Shown: piece by piece, positions 1 through 6,636 of the stretch | Position numbering within the stretch: the first letter of the stretch is position 1 | How the letters are laid out: each line of letters starts with the position of its first letter | Assembly: GCA_016296285.1 (NCBI GenBank) | Contig: JAEDJP010000011.1 | Coordinates: 1-21,763, forward strand | DNA from: Bacilli bacterium | GTDB taxonomy: Bacteria; Bacillota_I; Bacilli_A; RFN20; CAG-826 | DNA: 21,763 bases | Direction of reading: 5' to 3' | The notes under the pieces: generated by a model | Database searches by the model: none | Told to the model about the DNA's origin: nothing | Seen by the model: only the letters and a program-made list of their open reading frames with translations | Translations under genes and position numbers: made by a program

Positions 1-146
1 AATGGCGTTTCTCCCTCAGAGGCCACGGTGAAAAGCGGCGCCTATGTGGTTCAGCGTCCCTTTGTCCTCGTCACCAAGAAGAGCACGCCCCTTTCAGAAA
101 CCGCGCAGGCATTTTTTGACTACATCACCTCGGGTGACGCGGCGTC
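1..146 (+). pseudogene. pstS: 3' fragment of phosphate-binding protein PstS, fused out of frame to potA
   Basis: Frame 1 is open from the window edge. Its first ~48 codons resemble the C-terminal end of PstS, the periplasmic or lipid-anchored phosphate-binding subunit of the Pst transporter: QRPFVLVTKK followed by AQAFFDYITSGDAA is the usual final helix of that family. After about position 140 the frame stops looking like a protein (a run of Ser, then Arg/Pro-rich) and ends at the stop at 232-234. From ~138 onward the conserved reading is in frame 3 and belongs to PotA. The PstS sequence is therefore cut off by a join, not by its own stop codon. The 5' part lies outside the window. It could be a real recombination scar or an assembly chimera near a contig end. 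The family call rests on remembered conservation only. Confidence 0.6.
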
Positions 147-707
147 CATTACCAGTACGTCGTCCTCGTCGGCAAAAGCGAGGTCGCCTGCCGCGACACG
201 AAGGATCGCCCCGTCGGCACGACCGTCTCTTTGAGCGTCGAGCCCGCGAACATCCAGGTCATGGAAAAGACCTATGACGAGAACGAATACGTCGATGCCT
301 ATATCGACGGGGACAACGACGTCGTGATCGGCGAAGACGCCTTCCCCGTGGACGTCACCCAACTCGTCGAAGGCGGCGTTCTCCAAGAGGATGGCACCGT
401 CCTTTGCCCCGCGACCAAGAAAGTCTACGATTTCCGCAAGGAAGCCAAGGTCGTCGCGGTCGTCTCCCTCGACAAGGTCATCCTTTCCGACGACCTCTCG
501 CAAGGCCATAGCTCCGGCGAGATCCTAAGCGCCGTCTGGATCGGCGACCACTACCAATACCTCGTCCGCACCGACGACGAGGAAGATTTCATCTGCAACT
601 CGCCCTATTCTTGGAACGAGGGGGATCTCGTCTCCATCGAAGTCGCGAAAGAAGACATCAAGCTTCGCCTCAAAGGCTCTTTGGACGCCTACGAAGTCGA
701 GGAATAA
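138..707 (+). CDS. potA: Spermidine/putrescine ABC transporter ATP-binding protein PotA, C-terminal part only
   Basis: Frame 3 is open from just after an in-frame TGA (135-137) to the TAA at 705-707, giving 189 codons with no ATPase core. It holds the two TOBE-like regulatory segments of Firmicutes PotA: the first starts near GVHYQYVVLVGKSEV and ends PANIQVMEK, and the second reads GDHYQYLVRTDDEEDF then EVAKEDIKLRLKG, separated by an acidic insert. TOBE domains sit on the cytoplasmic ATPase and sense or stabilise the substrate-loaded state. The ATG at 231 is only the first in-frame Met inside the domain, so it is not a believable start. Walker A, Q-loop, signature and Walker B are all missing because the upstream DNA is PstS sequence. 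potB follows after 3 bases, which fixes the operon identity. As it stands this copy could not supply an ATPase. Confidence 0.8.
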   Translation, partial: RGVHYQYVVLVGKSEVACRDTKDRPVGTTVSLSVEPANIQVMEKTYDENEYVDAYIDGDNDVVIGEDAFPVDVTQLVEGGVLQEDGTVLCPATKKVYDFRKEAKVVAVVSLDKVILSDDLSQGHSSGEILSAVWIGDHYQYLVRTDDEEDFICNSPYSWNEGDLVSIEVAKEDIKLRLKGSLDAYEVEE

Positions 708-710
708 GCG

Positions 711-1562
711 ATGGAAAAATCCCGTGCCAAGCGCAGCGCGGAAAGGTTCTTCGCGTTCAAGCGGTCCTACCTTTCCTTCCCTTACGCGCTCTTTCTCGTC
801 CTCTTCGTCATCCTCCCCATCCTCATCATCGTCCTCTATGCCTTCACCGAAACGGTTTACGCCGCGGACGGGACCGAGAGCTTGACCTTTTCCTGGGCAG
901 CGCTCGTTTCCTTCTTCACGTCCCCGACCAAGCTGAACGTGCTCGTCGTCTCTTTGTTCCTCGGGATCCTCAATACCCTCATCTGCCTTGTCATCGGCTA
1001 CCCGCTTGCTTATTTGCTCGCGGATAAGAAGGTGAACAAGAACGTCGTCCTCGTCATGCTCTTCGTCATGCCGATGTGGATCAACTTCGTCCTTCGCACC
1101 GGCGCCACCCGCGACGTCCTCAATTGGCTCGGCATCCGCGGCGGGGATCATCCCTATGTCTCGACGATGATCGGCCTTGTCTACAACTACCTGCCGTTTA
1201 CGATCCTCCCGCTTTACACGACGATGATCAAACTCGACAAATCCCAGATCGAGGCGGCGAGGGACCTCGGGGCCAACCCGTTCCAGACGTTCATCCACAG
1301 CATCCTCCCCCAGTCCGTCCCCGGCATCGTCTCCGCCGCGGAGATGGTCTTCATGCCGACCATGTCGAGCTACGTCATCTCGGATACCCTTTCCGAAGGC
1401 AAGCTCACCCTGTTCGGCAACATCATCTATTTGAATTTCAGCCAATCCCAATGGAATGAGGGTTCCTTCATGGCCCTCGTCATGCTCGTCCTCATCGCCA
1501 TCTCGATGGTCGCGACGCGCAAATTCCGCGGGGATGGAGAAAGGAAGGTCGGAGCATGGTAA
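711..1562 (+). CDS. potB: Spermidine/putrescine ABC transporter permease PotB
   Basis: This is a 283-residue inner-membrane permease of the MetI/BPD type. It starts with a basic cytoplasmic N-terminus (residues 1-22), then a first membrane segment at about 24-45 (FPYALFLVLFVILPILIIVLY) and about five more hydrophobic helices. The EAA loop that docks onto the ATPase is visible at about 181-206 as EAARDLGANPFQTFIHS followed by ILPQSVPGI. Length and layout match PotB. The start at 711 is preceded by GAGGAA inside the end of potA, at normal Shine-Dalgarno spacing. The stop overlaps the potC start, so translation is coupled. With PotC it should form the membrane channel for spermidine/putrescine delivered by PotD. 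The substrate is assigned from the family and operon order and is not proven. Confidence 0.9.
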   Translation: MEKSRAKRSAERFFAFKRSYLSFPYALFLVLFVILPILIIVLYAFTETVYAADGTESLTFSWAALVSFFTSPTKLNVLVVSLFLGILNTLICLVIGYPLAYLLADKKVNKNVVLVMLFVMPMWINFVLRTGATRDVLNWLGIRGGDHPYVSTMIGLVYNYLPFTILPLYTTMIKLDKSQIEAARDLGANPFQTFIHSILPQSVPGIVSAAEMVFMPTMSSYVISDTLSEGKLTLFGNIIYLNFSQSQWNEGSFMALVMLVLIAISMVATRKFRGDGERKVGAW

Positions 1563-2449
1563 GCGCGAAACCCGTCTCGAACGAGACCAAGATCAAACGC
1601 CAATCCCTTCTTCGCAAGGTGTTTGGCCAATGCTACATCTGGATCTTCCTGATCCTCATGTACGTCCCCATCCTCGTCCTCATCGCCTCCTCCTTCACGG
1701 ATACCGACGTCATCGGCCAATGGGGCGACTTCAATCTCAACCTCTATGGCCGCCTCTTCCAAGACGAAGAGATCGGCATCGCCCTCGCGAACACCATCGT
1801 CCTGGCCCTCGTTTCCGGCCTCGTCTCGACCCTCCTTGGGACCTTGGGCGCCATCGGCACCTTCTATTCCAAGAAGCATTGGCGCACTTTCTGCGAGACG
1901 ACGACGCAAATCCCGGTCGTCAACGCCGAAATCGTCATCGCGCTCTCGCTCACCGTCCTCTTCGTTTTCGCGGGCAATTACCTCTTTCAAGGCACGAACA
2001 TCTTCAGTTTCTGGACCCTGCTTGTCGGCCACGTCATCCTGAGCGTCCCCTTCGTCTACCTCTCGGTCAAGCCGAAACTCCAGCAGATGGATCCCGCCCT
2101 TTACGAAGCGGCCCTTGACCTCGGGTGCACCCAGCGCCAGGCCCTCTTGAAAGCCACCCTCCCGGAAATCCTCCCGGGCATCGCCTCCGGCTTCTTGCTC
2201 GCCATCACGCTCTCCCTCGATGACTTCATCGTCACCGCCTTCACCCGCGGGGCGGGTCTATTCTCCGGCGAGAAGACGATCGAGACCTTGTCCACCTTGG
2301 TGCAAGCCAAGATCAAGAAAGGCCCCATCCCCCCGACGATGCGGCCCCTTACCACGTTCATCTTCCTTTTTGTCCTTGCGATCGTCTTGGGCGTCACGAT
2401 CTACCGCAACGTCCAATCCCGCAAGGCAAAGCATCGGAGAGGGAGGTAA
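1556..2449 (+). CDS. potC: Spermidine/putrescine ABC transporter permease PotC
   Basis: This 297-residue second permease subunit starts 7 bases before the end of potB. The first membrane helix lies at about residues 23-45 (YIWIFLILMYVPILVLIASS), preceded by a Lys/Arg-rich N-terminus, and about five further helices follow. The EAA motif is at about 180-205 (EAALDLGCTQRQALLKATLP then EILPGI). The helix after it carries the LSLDDFIVTAFTRGAG sequence typical of PotC. The C-terminal tail is very basic (RNVQSRKAKHRRGR), consistent with a cytoplasmic end. It pairs with PotB. potD begins 6 bases after the stop codon. A purine-rich stretch (AAGGAAGGTCGGAG) ahead of the ATG serves as the ribosome binding site. 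Confidence 0.9.
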   Translation: MVSAKPVSNETKIKRQSLLRKVFGQCYIWIFLILMYVPILVLIASSFTDTDVIGQWGDFNLNLYGRLFQDEEIGIALANTIVLALVSGLVSTLLGTLGAIGTFYSKKHWRTFCETTTQIPVVNAEIVIALSLTVLFVFAGNYLFQGTNIFSFWTLLVGHVILSVPFVYLSVKPKLQQMDPALYEAALDLGCTQRQALLKATLPEILPGIASGFLLAITLSLDDFIVTAFTRGAGLFSGEKTIETLSTLVQAKIKKGPIPPTMRPLTTFIFLFVLAIVLGVTIYRNVQSRKAKHRRGR

Positions 2450-2455
2450 TCAAGC

Positions 2456-4192
2456 ATGAAAAACAGATACACGTCCCGCCTGCTTTTGGTTCTCGGCACC
2501 CTCATGGCCGCGGCGAGCCTCGCAAGCTGCGCCCCGGCGGAAGAAGGCCTTACCCTGCGTCTTCTTAACTGCGAAGACTACATCGGGGAAGACGAATTCG
2601 ATTATGTCGACGAAGACGGCAACGAGTATACCTTCGATGATGTCCTCTCCGGGTTCGAGGAATACGAATCCGAGAAGCTCGGCAAGAAGGTCTCGATCGT
2701 CTACGACACCTACGACACGAACGAGACGATGCTCTCGTCCCTCAAGACGGGCAAATCCGTCTATGACCTCATCACCGCCTCCGACTACACGATCCAGAAG
2801 ATGATGAGCCAGGGGATGCTCCAAAGCATCGATTTCAATCGCGTCCCGAATTACCTCTCCTATTGCTCCCCCTACCTCATGGATCAGCTCGATTCCTTGA
2901 CCGCGGAAATCGATGGGAAAACATGCTCCGTCGGCGACTATTCCGTCGGGTACATGTGGGGAACCCTCGGCATCCTCTACAACCCCGCGAAAATCGCATA
3001 TGACAAAGGGCTCGAGGAAGACGAGGTCAAACTCGCGATGAACGACTGGAATTCCCTTTGGGACGAACGCTTTCACGGCGAGATGTCCGTCAAGGATTCC
3101 ATGCGCGACACCTATTCCGTCGGCATCATGGCGGAGTTCCAGGACGACATCCTCGCCGCCATGGAAGGATCCGGCTGCTTCGACGAGAACCTCGACCTCA
3201 TCCCCGGCAAATGGGACGAGGCGGTCGAGAACTATTCCCCCAAACTCGCGGAGATCTTCAACCGCTGCGGGGAAGAAGACGTCGAGAAGGTCAAGGAAAC
3301 CCTCCTGCGCCTCAAGGAGAACATCTTCGGCTTCGAGGTCGACTCGGGCAAGGAAGACATCGTCAAGGGCATGATCGGCATGAACCTCGCCTGGAGCGGG
3401 GATGCCGTCTACGCGACCGACACCGCGGAAGACCCCGAGACGAGCAACCCCCAGACGCTTTATTACTCCATCCCCAAGACCGGCGGCAACATCTGGTTCG
3501 ACGGCTGGATGATGACGAAGCAGTGCGAAGGGGAGCAGCAGCAAGCCGCTTACGACTTCCTGAACTTCATCAGCGATCCCCAAGTCGCCCGCGCGAACAT
3601 GAACAGCATCGGCTATACCTCCTTCATCGGAGGCAACGCGATCCTCGATCTCGTGCGCAACTGGTACGACCCCCGTTACTATGACCTCGAGGACGTCGCG
3701 GACTTCAACCCCGCGGGTCGCGAGGAAGAAGACGGGTCCTTCACCCCTTGGGAAGAAGTCGCCGAGGAAGAAGAATGGGACATCGTCGATCTCTCCTACA
3801 TGTTCGAAGGCACCCTCGATGACCTGCCGGACGTGCTCGGGGACGATCCCTTCACGAACCCCTATCTCTTCTTCACGGACGAGCTCGAGGCCATCGAAGG
3901 CGAGGATTCCTCCTGCGTCGTCGGCCGCCAGTTCTTCGCGCAATACCCGCCTGAGGATTTGATCCCGAAGCTCGCGATCATGAAGGACTACGGCGACAAC
4001 AACCGCTTTGTCCTCGCGATGTGGCAAGACGTCAAATCCAACAACCTGCCGCTTGCGGGCGTCATCGTCTTCGGCATCATCCTCGGCGCGCTTGCCGTGC
4101 TCGGCATCGGCTCCGTCGTCGTGAAGCGCCGCTACCACAAGCTCCGCGTCGCGCGCCGGAAAGCGGCGATCGCCAGCGCGAACAAACAGTAA
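2456..4192 (+). CDS. potD: Polyamine-binding lipoprotein PotD with a C-terminal membrane anchor
   Basis: This is a 578-residue extracytoplasmic substrate-binding protein. The lipoprotein signal ends in the lipobox SLASC, with the lipidated Cys at about residue 26. The solute-binding fold follows: LRLLNCEDYIGED, the Glu/Tyr-rich YDTYDTNETMLSSLKTG segment, then YDLITASDYTIQKM, the hinge-type GYMWGTLGILYNP, and late DGWMMTKQCEG plus AAYDFLNFISDPQVA. These are PotD landmarks. E. coli PotD is about 350 residues, so this copy is much longer, with acidic insertions around residues 410-470. The last ~50 residues form a hydrophobic helix (about 531-556) and a Lys/Arg-rich tail, so the protein may be held at both ends. 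GGGAGG lies at normal spacing before the ATG. It is the last gene of the pot operon and is followed by a strong terminator. Confidence 0.88.
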   Translation: MKNRYTSRLLLVLGTLMAAASLASCAPAEEGLTLRLLNCEDYIGEDEFDYVDEDGNEYTFDDVLSGFEEYESEKLGKKVSIVYDTYDTNETMLSSLKTGKSVYDLITASDYTIQKMMSQGMLQSIDFNRVPNYLSYCSPYLMDQLDSLTAEIDGKTCSVGDYSVGYMWGTLGILYNPAKIAYDKGLEEDEVKLAMNDWNSLWDERFHGEMSVKDSMRDTYSVGIMAEFQDDILAAMEGSGCFDENLDLIPGKWDEAVENYSPKLAEIFNRCGEEDVEKVKETLLRLKENIFGFEVDSGKEDIVKGMIGMNLAWSGDAVYATDTAEDPETSNPQTLYYSIPKTGGNIWFDGWMMTKQCEGEQQQAAYDFLNFISDPQVARANMNSIGYTSFIGGNAILDLVRNWYDPRYYDLEDVADFNPAGREEEDGSFTPWEEVAEEEEWDIVDLSYMFEGTLDDLPDVLGDDPFTNPYLFFTDELEAIEGEDSSCVVGRQFFAQYPPEDLIPKLAIMKDYGDNNRFVLAMWQDVKSNNLPLAGVIVFGIILGALAVLGIGSVVVKRRYHKLRVARRKAAIASANKQ

Positions 4193-4196
4193 AGCA

Positions 4197-4255
4197 AAAG
4201 AGGCTCAAGGCCTGGATCACCTCGTCGAGGCGACTCCATCCCGAGCCTCTTTTTT
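4197..4255. terminator. Nested bidirectional terminator between potD and the thioesterase gene
   Basis: The outer stem AAAGAGGCTC (4197-4206) pairs with GAGCCTCTTT (4243-4252), followed by more T on the plus strand; the A run on the left gives a U tract for the minus strand. The 36-nt loop is itself folded: TGGA pairs with TCCA, and inside it CCTC pairs with GAGG around a GTC loop. It serves potD on the plus strand and the convergent gene on the minus strand. Confidence 0.85.
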
Positions 4256-4269
4256 CATACGCGTCCCCG

Positions 4270-4971
4270 TTATTTTTTCCGATAACTCAGTTTCGCGTCG
4301 AAGTTCTCGCTATGGAAGTAGAAGGAGGAATCGGCTTCCCCGATGCTCACCTCGACCTTCGCCCCGAGGGGGATTTCCTTCTTGTAACTGATGTCGATCG
4401 TCGCGATCTCGTGCTCCTTGAGGAAGGAGACGGGAATCGCGTCCTCGATGAAATCGAAGTACTTCGTGTTGTTCATGTGACCGTTTACGTCGCAACGGCT
4501 GAAGGAAGCCTCGAGGATCTCCTTCCTCGTCCCCTCGACCATCGGGTAGCCTTTGGGGAAATCGAGCTCGCCCTCGTGGCTTTCCACGGGGAGGATGATT
4601 CCTTTCTTCGCGATATCGACGATGGAACGGGTGTTTTGGTCGATGATGCACCAGACGGCCACGCCCTTGACGAGCAAGTCGCCGCTTTTGGAAAGGATGC
4701 GGTAATGACGGAGGAAGAAGGGCCCGAGGTGTTTGCCGGGGTAAGTCATGGTCTGGACGTGTTCTTCGTAATGCGGCATCCTCAGGATTTCGTAATGTTG
4801 TTTCCCCACGACCCAAAGCATGCCGAGGTCGATCGTTTTCGTGTGGTCGTAACCGATGTTCTCCACTTCCTCGATCGCCATTTCCTGGCAGATGAGCATG
4901 AGGGAGGAAAGGCTCATCTCCCGAAGGGGCGAGCAATATTTGGTGGTGAGGTATTCTTCTTTTTGCAACAT
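4270..4971 (-). CDS. Acyl-ACP thioesterase family protein
   Basis: This is a 233-residue cytoplasmic protein with two consecutive hot-dog halves, as in the bacterial FatA/FatB-like acyl-[acyl carrier protein] thioesterases that release fatty acids from ACP. The first half runs from about residue 5 (EEYLTTKYCSPLREMSLSSL) through DLGMLWVVGKQHYEILRMP and VKGVAVWCIIDQNTRSIVDI. The second half carries the conserved SRCDVNGHMNNTKYFDFI with the Asn/His active-site region (about residues 165-183). The start is the ATG at 4971 because AGGAG lies 8 bases upstream. A TTG at 4992 in the same frame lies above that Shine-Dalgarno and is unlikely. A weak TTGATT/ACAATA promoter (minus strand, 5025 to 4997) is possible. 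It is convergent with potD and has no operon partner here. Some relatives are annotated as acyl-CoA thioesterases. Confidence 0.85.
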   Translation of the reverse strand: MLQKEEYLTTKYCSPLREMSLSSLMLICQEMAIEEVENIGYDHTKTIDLGMLWVVGKQHYEILRMPHYEEHVQTMTYPGKHLGPFFLRHYRILSKSGDLLVKGVAVWCIIDQNTRSIVDIAKKGIILPVESHEGELDFPKGYPMVEGTRKEILEASFSRCDVNGHMNNTKYFDFIEDAIPVSFLKEHEIATIDISYKKEIPLGAKVEVSIGEADSSFYFHSENFDAKLSYRKK

Positions 4972-5095
4972 GGGTCGGTCTCCTAAGTCCAAGGGTTATT
5001 GTGGAGGAATTCCCCAAAGAATCAAGAAGAAAGCACCCCTAGATCGATGAATCGGGACCAACGGGTTAAATCCCTCCTTTTCCTGCATTTGGTTC

Positions 5096-5124
5096 TTGAT
5101 GAAAACCCCGCCCTTTCCTATAAT
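5096..5124 (+). promoter_or_regulatory. Promoter of tRNA-Cys
   Basis: TTGATG (5096-5101), a 17-base spacer and a perfect TATAAT (5119-5124). Predicted transcription would start about 5131, a few bases before the mature tRNA end at 5134. Confidence 0.8.
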
Positions 5125-5133
5125 CTTTTTTGC

Positions 5134-5207
5134 GCATCCGTAGCCAAGTGGTAAGGCCAGGGACTGCAACTCCCTTACCGTCGGTTCGAATCCGGCCGGA
5201 TGCTCCA
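5134..5207 (+). tRNA. tRNA-Cys (anticodon GCA)
   Basis: A full cloverleaf can be drawn. Acceptor stem GCATCCG pairs with CGGATGC (5197-5203). The anticodon stem AGGGA/TCCCT holds the loop CTGCAAC with anticodon GCA. The T arm GTCGG/CCGGC holds the loop TTCGAAT. The discriminator is T and CCA is encoded (5205-5207). It is transcribed from its own promoter immediately upstream. An A-rich run follows, and the promoter of tRNA-Arg begins 10 bases later, so the two tRNAs may also be cotranscribed. Confidence 0.95.
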
Positions 5208-5216
5208 AAAAAATAG

Positions 5217-5245
5217 TTGCTTGCCAAAAGCAAGTGTACTATATT
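5217..5245 (+). promoter_or_regulatory. Promoter of tRNA-Arg
   Basis: TTGCTT (5217-5222), a 17-base spacer and TATATT (5240-5245). The expected start is near 5252, leaving a 25-base leader before the tRNA. Confidence 0.65.
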
Positions 5246-5276
5246 ACGTAGGCTGTCAACCGGCAGCTTGCACTGT

Positions 5277-5353
5277 GCGCCCGTAGCTCAACTGGATAGA
5301 GTATCAGACTACGAATCTGAGGGTTGTGGGTTCGAGTCCCCCCGGGCGCACCA
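5277..5353 (+). tRNA. tRNA-Arg (anticodon ACG)
   Basis: Acceptor stem GCGCCCG pairs with CGGGCGC (5343-5349), with discriminator A and encoded CCA. The anticodon stem CAGA/TCTG surrounds the loop CTACGAA, giving ACG; the A would normally be edited to inosine and read CGN arginine codons. The T arm carries GGTTCGAGTCC. It is followed by a strong terminator and then by the AT-rich Fic island. I found no copy of its 3' end downstream, so there is no sign that it served as an attachment site. Confidence 0.96.
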
Positions 5354-5363
5354 ATCACAAACA

Positions 5364-5396
5364 AACAGCATTGATACCAAATCAGTGCTGTTTTTT
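5364..5396 (+). terminator. Rho-independent terminator after tRNA-Arg
   Basis: AACAGCATTGAT (5364-5375) pairs with ATCAGTGCTGTT (5381-5392) with a single G-T wobble and a 5-base loop, followed by TTTT. A convincing 12-bp stem with U tract. Confidence 0.9.
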
Positions 5397-5421
5397 GTAC
5401 AAAAATTAAGTTGCTTGCAAA

Positions 5422-6318
5422 ATGCATACAACTGATAAGACATCGTCTTATAATATATGCGTGAAAGAGAAGACCTCCATTCGATATTTTAATCAAAAAC
5501 CAATTAGGTCAAGGTGGGATCATGAATCCTCCTCTTGGTTTCTTTGCGCTGTTGACCTGATTGGTGCGGTTGTTGATACAAAGAATCCAAGGATTTATTG
5601 GCATACCCTAAAGAGAAGGTATCCAGGCATTGTTGCAAATTGCAAGCAACTGAAAATGGCAGCTTCGGATTCGAAAATGTATGAGATGGATTGTTTGTCA
5701 ATCAAAGGAATGGATTCTTTGCTTGATGTTTTGCCTGCTAAACAAAGGCCGATTCTTAAAGAATGGTTAAAAGGGAACAATGATCCTCTTGATGAACAAA
5801 GCAAACGAAAAGCCTACGATTTAATTAGGTCTGGTCTTATTGCCGATATAGAAATCGGCACAACGAAAGGACTACAACAAATTCATGCTTATCTATTTGG
5901 CGGACTATACGATTTTGCGGGTAAGATAAGAAATAAGAATATTTCTAAGGGCGGTTTTTTGTTTGCTAATGCGCTTTATTTACCTGATATTTTGAAAGAT
6001 ATCGATAAAATGGGCGAGAATACGTTAAAAGAAATTGTTGATAAATACATCGAAATGAATGTTGCGCACCCATTTATGGAAGGCAATGGTCGAGCTACAA
6101 GAATTTGGCTTGATCAAATCTTGATTCGTTCCCTCTCAAAATGTGTTGATTGGTCAAAGATTGATAAAAATGAATATTTGGAAGCCATGAGAATTTCACC
6201 GATATCTCCAAATAGAATATTCGAATTAATTCAAAATGCATTAACGGATGATGTGAATAATAGAGAATTAATCATTAAAGGAATTGATTATTCCTATTAT
6301 TACGAAGAAGTCGAATAG
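5422..6318 (+). CDS. Fic-domain protein with N-terminal BRO-N-like domain
   Basis: A protein of up to 298 residues. Residues ~17-115 look like the BRO-N/phage antirepressor-type domain found in many gut bacteria: RYFNQKPIRSRWD, SSSWFLCAVDLIGAVV, KNPRIYWHTLKRR and NCKQLKMAASD. Residues ~135-235 are a Fic fold: LQQIHAYLFGGLYDFAGKIR, the flap GGFLFANALYLPDIL, and the active-site loop HPFMEGNGRATR (216-227) with all catalytic residues (His216, Glu220, Asn222, Arg224). Fic enzymes transfer AMP or similar groups from nucleotides to target proteins. No [S/T]xxxE[G/N] inhibitory helix and no separate small antitoxin gene was found. The start is uncertain: ATG 5422 or GTG 5461 (residue 14), neither with a Shine-Dalgarno. 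Base use is markedly AT-rich (AAA, ATT, GAT codons), unlike every neighbour, which suggests horizontal gain. Confidence 0.85.
   Translation: MHTTDKTSSYNICVKEKTSIRYFNQKPIRSRWDHESSSWFLCAVDLIGAVVDTKNPRIYWHTLKRRYPGIVANCKQLKMAASDSKMYEMDCLSIKGMDSLLDVLPAKQRPILKEWLKGNNDPLDEQSKRKAYDLIRSGLIADIEIGTTKGLQQIHAYLFGGLYDFAGKIRNKNISKGGFLFANALYLPDILKDIDKMGENTLKEIVDKYIEMNVAHPFMEGNGRATRIWLDQILIRSLSKCVDWSKIDKNEYLEAMRISPISPNRIFELIQNALTDDVNNRELIIKGIDYSYYYEEVE
5435..5454 (+). promoter_or_regulatory. Perfect inverted repeat overlapping a TATAAT box: candidate operator/promoter of the Fic gene
   Basis: ATAAGAC-ATC-GTCTTAT (5435-5451) is a perfect 7-bp inverted repeat, and its right arm overlaps TATAAT (5449-5454). No good -35 box is visible at 17 bases. 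The position, just ahead of the conserved part of a protein with a BRO-N-like (putative DNA-binding) domain, suggests autoregulation. If the gene starts at the upstream ATG (5422), the repeat lies inside the coding region instead. Confidence 0.4.
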
Positions 6319-6339
6319 AAACTTGCATTGATTGCGGTT

Positions 6340-6438
6340 TTATTTGACGGGAAAACTAGGCTTGATGGATTTCAGGCTTTCCCCGTGGGCGATCTCGACC
6401 CTTTGCCCGAACGTGAGATGCTCGCAATGTGGTAACAT
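6340..6438 (-). pseudogene. Relic resembling the N-terminus of an IS30-type transposase
   Basis: The minus strand has an ATG at 6438 with AAGGA 8 bases upstream and an open frame of 32 codons. The sequence EHLTFGQRVEIAHGESLKSI resembles the first helix-turn-helix of IS30-family transposases (HLTxxQRxxIexGLxxGxSxxxI). The frame ends at a TAA at 6340-6342, far short of the usual 300 or more residues, and no DDE domain follows. The whole gap 6319-6636 (318 bases) holds nothing else I can support: no terminal inverted repeats, no target-site duplication, and the ribosome binding site of the next gene at its end. It could instead be a short unrelated ORF. Confidence 0.35.
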
Positions 6439-6636
6439 ATGTTTGTCCTTTCTGTTTCTTTGCGGGAAACGAAGGACATTTTACTTTGCCGGGGCTTCTC
6501 AGACTAATTGCCGAATGCAAAGGCCAATCGGACTTAAGAATTAGAATTAGCAAAAGAGAACCATCTTTTTGGAGTGCCTTAACACCCCCGAAAAGTGATA
6601 TCATCTATCCAAGAAAAACATTGGGAGGATTCTCGA

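Noticed and set aside
231..707. ATG at 231 as the start of a small independent gene
   Set aside because: The conserved PotA sequence is already open from about 138, and 231 falls inside the first TOBE-like segment without a ribosome binding site.
525..4138. Long minus-strand open frames opposite potB, potC and potD
   Set aside because: They are Asp/Glu/Arg-rich mirror frames of GC-rich coding DNA, without ribosome binding sites or recognisable domains; the plus-strand genes are certain.
5277..6600. Integrative element inserted at tRNA-Arg
   Set aside because: No integrase gene and no repeat of the tRNA 3' end were found downstream, so only a gene-sized AT-rich insertion can be claimed.
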